Notes under the pieces: model-generated
Told to the model about the DNA's origin: nothing
Seen by the model: the letters and a program-made list of their open reading frames with translations, nothing else
The model's database searches: none
Made by a program: the position numbers and the translations under genes
Assembly: GCF_020829645.1 (NCBI RefSeq)
Contig: NZ_JAIVFS010000076.1
Coordinates: 1-38,468, forward strand
Reading direction: 5' to 3'
Length of the DNA: 38,468 nucleotides
From: Nostoc mirabile CHAB5784
GTDB lineage: Bacteria; Cyanobacteriota; Cyanobacteriia; Cyanobacteriales; Nostocaceae
Shown: positions 16,594-23,670 of the stretch, piece after piece
How positions within the stretch are numbered: the stretch's first letter is position 1
Layout: every line of letters starts with the position of its first letter

Positions 16594-17484
16594 TTAAAAA
16601 ACATTTCTTTTGTGTTTGCGCTTCCGGATTGAAATTGCACAAAAAGCACCAAATGCTAACACGCCCAAAACAGAAGAAGGTTCGGGTACTGGTCTAGCAT
16701 TGTTATCTAACAATGCTATTAATTCGTCAGCACGGTTGTTCTTAACGATTTCATCTGGAACTGGAACATCAAAGTATACTTTGTCTTCTAATTCACCAAA
16801 ATTAGAACTAAGGATTAGTCCGTAATCAGCGGCTACTGCTATAGCTGCTCCCAGTTTGCTAAAATCTGGCTCTGGCAAATTAGATGGGTCTGTAACTGGT
16901 ACACCTCCTAGCTGGAACCACTTATCAAGATTTCCAGAGGGTGAGGCAACTATCAACTCTCTCGCTGGCTTTGTTCCAATGATTTGATGTGCGTGGATCT
17001 GGCCCCTCGGAGAAAAGAATAAATCTCCAGGTTTTGTATCTATGGCGTAGAGGTTTCCTTTTGGAGCATTCATTCCAGGGGTTATACCTTTAGGATAAAT
17101 CTGATCCCCTAGGTACAGCCTAACCCCTTCATCAAGGATGTAGAACCACTCGTCTGAATCAAAGTGAATGTGCGGCAGTATAATGTTTCCCGGTTGACCT
17201 TCACCACCGATTAGAACGTACTGTCCGTTGGTATCTTCAGTTGATTTTAGAAAGGTAAGGACTTCGCCCCCCCCAAACAATACCTGCGGTGGGTTTGGAT
17301 TCGTTATTACATCGGGGAAATCAAAAGCTTTTCCAGTTAAGGACGATGTCACCTTTAGTAAATCAATAGGTGGGGAATTAGTATGTGGGAAATCAACAAC
17401 GTGAGCTTTTACTCTAGAGCTACTCACAAAAATGGAAAACACCACTCCAGTGATAGCCATAGATAAGTTTTTTACAGTAGCCAT
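16594..17484 (-). CDS. Exported cupin-domain protein with PEP-CTERM anchor
   Basis: A 296-residue protein. I chose ATG 17484 because it opens a signal peptide (MATVKNLSMAITGVVFSIFV and onward, cleavage likely after VKA near residue 27) and is preceded by AAAGGT; an in-frame codon at 17619 would overlap the methyltransferase. Cupin motif 1 has metal ligands H105, H107 and E112 in PHIHFDSDEWFYILDEG. Motif 2 is PGDLFFSPRGQIHAH with H164 or H166. The C-terminus is a PEP-CTERM sorting tag: VPEPSS (about 262), a hydrophobic helix, then RKRKHKR. It should be exported, metal-bound and processed by an exosortase. It may be a dioxygenase, isomerase or non-enzymatic cupin; its place in the operon suggests a late extracytoplasmic step. 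Confidence 0.85.
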   Translation of the reverse strand: MATVKNLSMAITGVVFSIFVSSSRVKAHVVDFPHTNSPPIDLLKVTSSLTGKAFDFPDVITNPNPPQVLFGGGEVLTFLKSTEDTNGQYVLIGGEGQPGNIILPHIHFDSDEWFYILDEGVRLYLGDQIYPKGITPGMNAPKGNLYAIDTKPGDLFFSPRGQIHAHQIIGTKPARELIVASPSGNLDKWFQLGGVPVTDPSNLPEPDFSKLGAAIAVAADYGLILSSNFGELEDKVYFDVPVPDEIVKNNRADELIALLDNNARPVPEPSSVLGVLAFGAFCAISIRKRKHKRNVF

Positions 17485-17587
17485 AGACAAATGTACCTTT
17501 AAAAACTCATGACAAATCTGAATCTTACTAGCCCTAGTACAAGACTTTTGCAAGGCGAACAATTGGTGTCGGCTTTGCTTTAATACA

Positions 17588-18310
17588 TCAATAATGCGAC
17601 GTTTTAACCGCTTTACCAATGTACATCACAGATGTATCCTCGTCTAGGATAACTCTAATTTCTCCCGTTTTTTTATCTCTGCCCTTAAAGTGAAAGCCTT
17701 TAATAAGGGTATCAGCAAAGCCATTGTCTTTTAATAAATGAAGTAGCTCTTTAGGCTTAATAAACTTTTGCCAGTTGTGAACGCCACGGTCAATATCCTT
17801 CGTAATATTTTCTAAAATCCAAATCATTATAATTTTAGACTTGAAATTCCTATTTATAGTATCAAATAGAAACAGTCCATTTGGTTTGAGAACCCGATTG
17901 ATTTCTGAAAGAACTTTGTTCAAATCGGCGACATGCTCTAGAACATCAACACATGTAACAATGTCAAATGAATTGTCATCATAGGGTAAATTCTCAGCAA
18001 AACCATGCTTGTAGTCAATTTTTAGTCCACTTTTGCTAGCATGTTCTTGAGCTACTTGAATGGAATTTATAACTGGATCTATGCCTGATACAATTACACC
18101 TCTCTTTGCCATAAATTCACAGGTAAAGCCGCCGCCACACCCAACATCCAATGCCTTCAAACCCTGCCAATTCGGGACATGACGGTCAAAAAATTCAAAT
18201 CTGGGCTTATTAAAATAGAATAGGGCGTGGAGATTTGTACCTTCGTTCCACCATTTATCAGCATTCGAGTTGTAATCGTAGTCATCAAACTGTTTATTCT
18301 GTACTTGCAT
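17588..18310 (-). CDS. Class I SAM methyltransferase, UbiG-like
   Basis: A 240-residue methyltransferase with motif I ALDVGCGGG at residues 53-61, an acidic SAM-ribose contact in GIDPV, motif II-like FDIVTCVDVLEHV and NRVLKPNGLFLFDTINR. The N-terminal DKWWNEG and ALFYFNKPRFEFF resemble UbiG/COQ3-type O-methyltransferases, which methylate aromatic hydroxyls. ATG 18310 has a strong TAGGAGGAT site. It is 140 bp downstream of the SRPBCC-like gene, and that gap contains a stable hairpin. The likely role is O-methylation of a phenolic or enolic oxygen in the product. The primary ubiquinone role is unlikely because cyanobacteria make plastoquinone. Confidence 0.88.
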   Translation of the reverse strand: MQVQNKQFDDYDYNSNADKWWNEGTNLHALFYFNKPRFEFFDRHVPNWQGLKALDVGCGGGFTCEFMAKRGVIVSGIDPVINSIQVAQEHASKSGLKIDYKHGFAENLPYDDNSFDIVTCVDVLEHVADLNKVLSEINRVLKPNGLFLFDTINRNFKSKIIMIWILENITKDIDRGVHNWQKFIKPKELLHLLKDNGFADTLIKGFHFKGRDKKTGEIRVILDEDTSVMYIGKAVKTSHY

Positions 18311-18348
18311 ATCTTTATCCTCCTAAATTAATCTGTGAACTAGCTGAA

Positions 18349-18391
18349 CCTTCTTCTGTCACTCTCCGAAAACAAAAAGTGGCAGAAGAGG
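18349..18391. promoter_or_regulatory. Intercistronic stem-loop before the methyltransferase gene
   Basis: CCTTCTTCTGTCACT (18349-18363) pairs with AGTGGCAGAAGAGG (18378-18391), giving a stem of about 14 bp with one bulge and one G-U pair around a 14-nt loop. It lies between the SRPBCC-like stop and the methyltransferase ribosome binding site. No T tract follows, so mRNA processing or stability is more likely than termination. Confidence 0.5.
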
Positions 18392-18450
18392 ATTAGGACA
18401 GAAACAAACTCTTAAATAAGATTGAAATTCTCAAGAACTTGCAGCTACAA

Positions 18451-19122
18451 CTAGCCATTAGCAAAGCGATACTCTAAAATAGCTTTCATGTTCCTTGCTT
18501 CAAGCAAGTGAGCTGCATAAAAATGTTGCCAAAAATCGCCTACCCAGATGCGATCGCTACGTTCGCGATTCTTGAATATATAATCTGGAACATCAGTAAC
18601 GTTGCGCTCGTAATACGGGTGTTTGCAGTTAGTCCAGAACATAACAGTTCCGGGCTTACGAAGTGTTGGCATTGCGTCAAGAAAACGGAAATGATATCGC
18701 ATCCAAAGTTCTTCTCCCTGATCCCAGGCACAGGGATAGTCAACCACTTTAGAATCGGGGTAAGCTTCAGCACGAATGTAGATAGAGGTATTCTCAGCTA
18801 AATAGTCTACACCTTTATAAAGACCACCACCAAGGTGTTGTAAGTCACGCGTGCTGAATGTCCACTCTTCCAAACTATAGATGTTGGCAGCATACTTAAA
18901 AGCCATGTCTACCGGACATTGAATGTACTCGGAGACAGTACAGTAGTTGCCATATATCTCCTCGTGTGAATAAGTTTCCTTGGTAATCTCGTTAAGCTTT
19001 GCCATAGCCTCTGGAATACCATGATCTTCACAGACATACACATTTGGTATCTCTTTTGACTTAATTCCCTTGGTGATAAGGCTGTCCTTAGTCCACAGTT
19101 CTAAATTGTCGCGTAATTGCAT
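18451..19122 (-). CDS. Probable SRPBCC (START/polyketide-cyclase-like) protein, candidate cyclising enzyme
   Basis: A 223-residue cytoplasmic protein without a signal or membrane segment. From about residue 60 the pattern YCTVSEYIQCPVDMAFKYAA, LEEWTFSTRDLQHLGGG, then a beta-rich run ending RYHFRFLDA, and a C-terminal helix with HFYAAHLLEARNMK, fits the helix-grip fold of SRPBCC proteins (N-terminal strand with a CPVDMAF helix and a long C-terminal helix). It is a fold-level guess; no family name is certain. ATG 19122 follows AGGAGG by a few bases, and an in-frame ATG five codons earlier lies upstream of that site. It sits immediately after the KAS III-like gene (69 bp). SRPBCC proteins in biosynthetic clusters often act as cyclases or aromatases, which is the suggested role. 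Confidence 0.55.
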   Translation of the reverse strand: MQLRDNLELWTKDSLITKGIKSKEIPNVYVCEDHGIPEAMAKLNEITKETYSHEEIYGNYCTVSEYIQCPVDMAFKYAANIYSLEEWTFSTRDLQHLGGGLYKGVDYLAENTSIYIRAEAYPDSKVVDYPCAWDQGEELWMRYHFRFLDAMPTLRKPGTVMFWTNCKHPYYERNVTDVPDYIFKNRERSDRIWVGDFWQHFYAAHLLEARNMKAILEYRFANG

Positions 19123-19191
19123 AGTTCCTCCTGACATTATCTGAATCTAAAAAGCCAAACTATAGTGCAAAACTGAATGCATAGCGCAGTG

Positions 19192-20187
19192 CTATCGCCA
19201 ACGTATGACTGTCGAACTGACAAAATCTCCTCCATTCGAGAAAGTCCCCAGTGCCAGCAAATCGCCAGATTGCACTTTATTCTTCTCTATGGCATCAGCA
19301 AGGGTTACAGGTATTGAACCTTGAAAAAGGTTTCCGTAACACTCGATAGTGTCATGAACGCGTGGCTCACCGATACCGATTCGCTCACGCCACTCCTTGA
19401 TAAACAAGACATTAGGCTGATGAGTAATCAGTAGCGATATATCATCAGAAGATAGACCAGCCTGATAAAGGCATTTACTGACCGCTTCGGGAACAAGTCT
19501 CAAAGCATTTGATCGTAAAGTATCTAACATCTCTTGTGAGAAATTGATAGTAATCTGTCCAGAACCGTTTTCCCAATAGTTTAAAAAGCGACCATCCACT
19601 AAGTCGGGTTGTCCAACTAAAAGCCCGTAGTGTTCTCCATAAGAACGCTCATAACTTGCTACAAAACTAGATTGGCCATCCACTAATAACGTTGCTGATG
19701 CTCCGTCGCCAAGCACCGAATACCGCTTGGAATTTTGAAGTTCTGGCAGCCGGGAAATGTAGTTGGTGACAGTGACAACAGCAATTGTTTTGTACAACCC
19801 TGACTCAATGAAGGCACGGGCAGTATTTAGCATCGACAGATAGGAACTACAACCTGTGTCAATATTCAAAACTGTTGCTCGGTTTGCCCCAACCCCATAT
19901 TGAATTGCCGATCCAATACCGGGGCAGAAAAAATCGTTAAATATGCAGGAATACAAGATCAGGTCAAGTTCTTCTGGCTTAGTCTCGGTTCGTTCTAGCA
20001 GCTTCTTTAGAGCATAAGTCCCCAAATCGGAGGACTGATATTCTGGTGAGGCGAAGCGTCTTTGCTTGACTCCCTTGAAAAAGGGGTTTTTCTCTAATTC
20101 ATCTTCGGAGCTAGATATGAGTTCAGTATTATCAACAATACGCTCCGGCATAAAACTAACAACATCTACAATTTGTGCGCTGGGCAT
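19192..20187 (-). CDS. KAS III-like (FabH-fold) acyl-condensing or acyl-transferring enzyme
   Basis: A 331-residue thiolase-fold protein with the complete KAS III triad: Cys113 in NIDTGCSSYL, His256 in LLITHQPN and Asn286 in CYGNLFQGS, plus the GDGASATLL and LALGTFSNGG loops. ATG 20187 follows AAAGGAGGT; an earlier in-frame ATG (20211) lies upstream of this site and is rejected. The stop of the ThDP gene is 26 bp upstream, so the two are tightly coupled. Secondary-metabolism KAS III proteins condense or O/C-acylate CoA substrates rather than start fatty acids. With a cinnamate-type CoA ligase in the same operon, cinnamoyl-CoA is the natural candidate donor (inference). Confidence 0.88.
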   Translation of the reverse strand: MPSAQIVDVVSFMPERIVDNTELISSSEDELEKNPFFKGVKQRRFASPEYQSSDLGTYALKKLLERTETKPEELDLILYSCIFNDFFCPGIGSAIQYGVGANRATVLNIDTGCSSYLSMLNTARAFIESGLYKTIAVVTVTNYISRLPELQNSKRYSVLGDGASATLLVDGQSSFVASYERSYGEHYGLLVGQPDLVDGRFLNYWENGSGQITINFSQEMLDTLRSNALRLVPEAVSKCLYQAGLSSDDISLLITHQPNVLFIKEWRERIGIGEPRVHDTIECYGNLFQGSIPVTLADAIEKNKVQSGDLLALGTFSNGGDFVSSTVIRWR

Positions 20188-20213
20188 TGTTTTACCTCCT
20201 TTGAACATCATTG

Positions 20214-22070
20214 TCAGAGCTTAATACCAATGGGAATTGTCGGTGCATCTTCGCTCAGAAAAGGTGTAAACGGTGGCATTTCTTCACGCAAGAGCCGAAG
20301 TTCCAAAACTCCCGGAAGGTCAGCGTGTTTCATATAGTCCTCAAGTTGATGGCGCAATTCGGCAGTGGTGCCAGCACTTCCCGCCCAAAGTCGATGGGAA
20401 GGACCAAAACCCTGAGCAATCATTGCAATATCCACTGGTGCATAACGCACGCATTCCAATCGTGACTCAAAAAAGAGTTGTTGACGGATGACGCACATGC
20501 CATGCATATTGTTATTGAACACAACAAACAAGATCGGGAGTTGCAAATCGACTGCTGTATGGATTTCCAATCCGGTCATTAAAAAAGCACCGTCACCAGC
20601 AAAAACTACTGTTCGCGTACCTTTTGGTGAGCCTAGTTGAGCACCAATTGCTCCTGCGATCGCATAACCCATCCCTCCCATACCAAGCGCGATTGTAGAA
20701 CTAGATCCGAATGGTACTTTTGTTAAGTGAAGTGCGGCGGCGGCACAATTGCCAGCGTCGAAGAGGATATGTCCATTCTCCGGAAGGAACTCTTGCACAA
20801 TGGCAATCGCCTCACTTTGCAACAGCAACTGACTGTCTGCTATCGGCATCGGGTCGTTTGAGGAGATTGGTGGGGCAGGAAACTGCTTGAATATCTTCAA
20901 ATAATAGCCTTGAGGTGGCTTATGCTTGAAAGGCTTTTGCTTGAGCAATTCCAAAAGCCCTTTGAAGACCACTCCTGCATCTGCTTCCACGACCAGATCT
21001 GGAGAAATAGTACGGCTGATCTGATCAACATCTACATTCACTACCGCAATTTTCTTGTCAAGGAGTGCAGATTGGATTGGCTGTCGTGTCATGAACTTGA
21101 GATCACATCCAACAACAATCAGCAAATCTGCTTGCTCTTTCAAGTAGGCGTGAGCAGAAGGATGGCCCGCAACACCTAGCATTCCCAAATACAGAGGATC
21201 ATCATTGGGAAAATTACCACGTCCCCCTAGAGTCGTCATCACTGGCAAATCAACACAACGAGCAAAGTTGACTACTGCTTGCGGATTGCTGCACCGTCTT
21301 ACCCCATCTCCCAAAATGAGTACGGGATTATTAGCCCGATAAATCTCCTCGAAAAGAGGACGAATCATCTCTGATGTCACTTGTGGAGGACGGATAAGTG
21401 TTTTAAGTTCATCAGCCCAGATTTCTGGGCAAGGTTCGACCTCTTGCTCAAAGATGTTGCGAGGAAACAAAAGAACAGCCGGTCCGGGACGACCAGAAAC
21501 AGCAGCTTTAATAGCATGAGTCAGGTGATACCAGAAGTCTTCGGATTTGGAAATCTTCGCTACATACTTGGTAACGGCACTCCAAAGCTTTATGCTATCT
21601 ACTGTACGACCGATTCCGGAGGAATCTTGAAAAGCTCCTTTTCCCTCAAGCGCTGAGGGTGGCTGTCCAACTAAAGCCAGAACAGGCACTGAATCAGCAT
21701 AGGACTCGGCGATACCAGCAATGAGATTCATCATTCCCCCACCAGATGTTGAGCAGCATACACCCAAACTTCGGTGAACCCTTGCTCGGCAGTCCGCCAT
21801 GAAAGCTGCTCCGTCTTCGCTCTTAGCCATTACCGATTTTAGCTTTCCTTCACCTAGCCGATGAATCGCATCATGCAGGTGTTCAATATTCGCGCCGCTG
21901 ACACCAAATACGTAGCGCACATCTAGGGAAATGAGAACCTTTACTATTGCATCACTTATCTTCAACTTTTCATGTACATACTTACCCCCGAACCGACCAA
22001 ACCTGTCGAGTGCTAATGGTCGCTCAGTAGCAGGGAAAGCTGGAGTATAAATGTGTTCTGTGCTTGTCAC
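20214..22070 (-). CDS. ThDP-dependent ScyA-like (acetolactate-synthase family) enzyme with a TrpB-derived N-terminus
   Basis: A 618-residue ThDP enzyme. The activating Glu is E85 in AKSEDGAAFMAD, and the ThDP-Mg motif begins GDGAFLMTG at 492 and ends FNNN at 518-521. The central domain carries ALVGQPPSALEGKGAFQD and ILGDGVRRC. ScyA, the scytonemin acyloin synthase, belongs to this family and couples two alpha-keto acids with loss of CO2. The odd part is residues 1-36: PLALDRFGRFGGKYVHEKL is the N-terminal motif of tryptophan synthase beta (compare NALGRFGQFGGKYVPETL at 8397-8450), and the normal ThDP N-domain starts only at ISDAIVKVL. The start is GTG, with AAGGAG nine bases upstream. It is probably acyloin-forming; a housekeeping acetolactate synthase is unlikely given the setting. 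Confidence 0.9.
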   Translation of the reverse strand: MTSTEHIYTPAFPATERPLALDRFGRFGGKYVHEKLKISDAIVKVLISLDVRYVFGVSGANIEHLHDAIHRLGEGKLKSVMAKSEDGAAFMADCRARVHRSLGVCCSTSGGGMMNLIAGIAESYADSVPVLALVGQPPSALEGKGAFQDSSGIGRTVDSIKLWSAVTKYVAKISKSEDFWYHLTHAIKAAVSGRPGPAVLLFPRNIFEQEVEPCPEIWADELKTLIRPPQVTSEMIRPLFEEIYRANNPVLILGDGVRRCSNPQAVVNFARCVDLPVMTTLGGRGNFPNDDPLYLGMLGVAGHPSAHAYLKEQADLLIVVGCDLKFMTRQPIQSALLDKKIAVVNVDVDQISRTISPDLVVEADAGVVFKGLLELLKQKPFKHKPPQGYYLKIFKQFPAPPISSNDPMPIADSQLLLQSEAIAIVQEFLPENGHILFDAGNCAAAALHLTKVPFGSSSTIALGMGGMGYAIAGAIGAQLGSPKGTRTVVFAGDGAFLMTGLEIHTAVDLQLPILFVVFNNNMHGMCVIRQQLFFESRLECVRYAPVDIAMIAQGFGPSHRLWAGSAGTTAELRHQLEDYMKHADLPGVLELRLLREEMPPFTPFLSEDAPTIPIGIKL

Positions 22071-22121
22071 TGTGGAATCTCCTTGTTTTCCTATATATAG
22101 AAAGTCATTCCATATTTACCT

Positions 22122-23657
22122 TTACTGAGCAAGCAAACTTACACTTCTATGGGACACAACCGCAAGTTTTTCCTCGCGTAGTAGTCGCTTAAGAACTTTA
22201 CCAATCGGATTTTTGGGAATTGAATCGACAAAATTAATAGCACGGGGAACTTTGTAGGCTGCCATTCTTTCATAACAGAATTCAATAATTTGTTCTTCTG
22301 TAATTGTGTGCGCAGCCTTTAGTACGATATTCGCCTTGACTATCTCACCTTTTACCTGATCTGGAACGCCGTAAACAGCACATTCAGCAACCGCTGGATG
22401 TTGATAAATCACATTTTCCACTTCGGCAGGATACACCTTAAAGCCAGAGAGATTTATCATGTCTTTCAAGCGGTCAACGATGTAGAAGTAGCCGTCTGAG
22501 TCCATCCGACCAATATCGCCAGTATGAAACCAACCATTTTTGATAACTTGAGCAGTTTCTTCGGGGCGATTCCAATAACCAAGCATGACGTTCGGACCCT
22601 TGACAACTATCTCGCCAACTTCCCCTGGTTGTACCGACTCACCATCAAGATTGACAATCTTCATTTCCACATTCTCGATGGGAGTACCAATTGAACCGAG
22701 TTTGTATTTCAAGTCGTGGTTATAGGTGGAAAAGGGGGAAGTTTCAGTCAGACCATATCCTTCATAAATGACCATGCCATGCTTTGATTGCCATCTTTGA
22801 GTCACTTCCATTGGCATGGTTGCTGCGGCTGTAAAGTAGTAGCGCACCGAACTCAGGTCATAGTCAGATGTGTTTGTATTCAGCAGTTTAATGAAAACTG
22901 TTGGCACTCCGAAGAACATCGTGACGCGATCGCTGGCAATGGTCGAGAGAACTTGCTCCAGATCGAAACGGCGTTGCAGTACGATAGTTGCACTCTTGTG
23001 CAATCCAGCGTTGAGAATAGCGTTTTGACCAAAGCAATGGAATAGGGGTAGGAAAAGCAGTAATCGGTCAAGAGGCTGAGTGTGATAACAATGGTTAGCA
23101 GCGTAGACGTTGGAAATCACATTACCATGCGAAAGCGTTGCCCCCTTGGGAAAGCCTGTTGTACCTGATGTGTAGATAATGGCTGCTGGCTCATCGCGGT
23201 CCATTTCAACCGCAGAAGCGGAAGGTGAAGCACTTGAGATGAGATGATCTAGACTGATTCCAATTCTTGTTTGACCCTCTGCAATCAAAATGTGTTTAAG
23301 TTCAGGTAATTCTGAATCGGGCACATTTTCGCTAAGAGATTCTGTTGTAATTAATGCCTTGGCAGAGCAGTCATCAAGAATGAATTTGACTTCATTCTTT
23401 TTTAGCATAACATTTAATGAGACTGCTATGGCACCAATTTTTAAAATGCCAAGATAAGAAATCACAAATTCCGGAATATTTGGCAGCAATAATGCTACTC
23501 TTTGTCCGCGTTTAATACCCAATCCACGCAAGGCATTGGCAAGGCGGTTTGCTATCTCATCTAGTTCTTTGTAAGTAAAAGATTTTCCCTCAAAAATCAG
23601 AGCCGTTTTGTTAGGAAAAAATCGACCACCGCGTTCTACATTGTGTGCAATGTTCAT
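22122..23657 (-). CDS. Acyl-CoA ligase of the 4-coumarate-CoA ligase / fatty-acyl-CoA ligase family
   Basis: A 511-residue ANL-superfamily enzyme. The AMP-binding loop is IIYTSGTTGFPKGATLSHGN, then EGYGLTETSP, the hinge region WFHTGDIGRMDSDGYFY, VDRLKDMINLSGFKVYPAEVE and the C-terminal catalytic Lys in IPKNPIGKVLKR. No carrier-protein domain is attached, so it should make a CoA thioester. It starts 13 bp after the PAL stop codon without a clear ribosome binding site, so translation is probably coupled. Following PAL, its substrate is most likely cinnamate (inference); motif data alone cannot separate aryl from alkyl acids. Confidence 0.9.
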   Translation of the reverse strand: MNIAHNVERGGRFFPNKTALIFEGKSFTYKELDEIANRLANALRGLGIKRGQRVALLLPNIPEFVISYLGILKIGAIAVSLNVMLKKNEVKFILDDCSAKALITTESLSENVPDSELPELKHILIAEGQTRIGISLDHLISSASPSASAVEMDRDEPAAIIYTSGTTGFPKGATLSHGNVISNVYAANHCYHTQPLDRLLLFLPLFHCFGQNAILNAGLHKSATIVLQRRFDLEQVLSTIASDRVTMFFGVPTVFIKLLNTNTSDYDLSSVRYYFTAAATMPMEVTQRWQSKHGMVIYEGYGLTETSPFSTYNHDLKYKLGSIGTPIENVEMKIVNLDGESVQPGEVGEIVVKGPNVMLGYWNRPEETAQVIKNGWFHTGDIGRMDSDGYFYIVDRLKDMINLSGFKVYPAEVENVIYQHPAVAECAVYGVPDQVKGEIVKANIVLKAAHTITEEQIIEFCYERMAAYKVPRAINFVDSIPKNPIGKVLKRLLREEKLAVVSHRSVSLLAQ

Positions 23658-23670
23658 AAATTTTGCAGAC

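Noticed and set aside
17485..17619. Longer start for the cupin gene at 17619
   Set aside because: It would overlap the methyltransferase gene and bury the signal peptide in the middle of the protein.
9069..18549. Apparent lack of HIP1 octamers over about 9.5 kb
   Set aside because: I saw none by eye between 9061 and 18551, but uneven spacing of this motif is normal and I could not count systematically.
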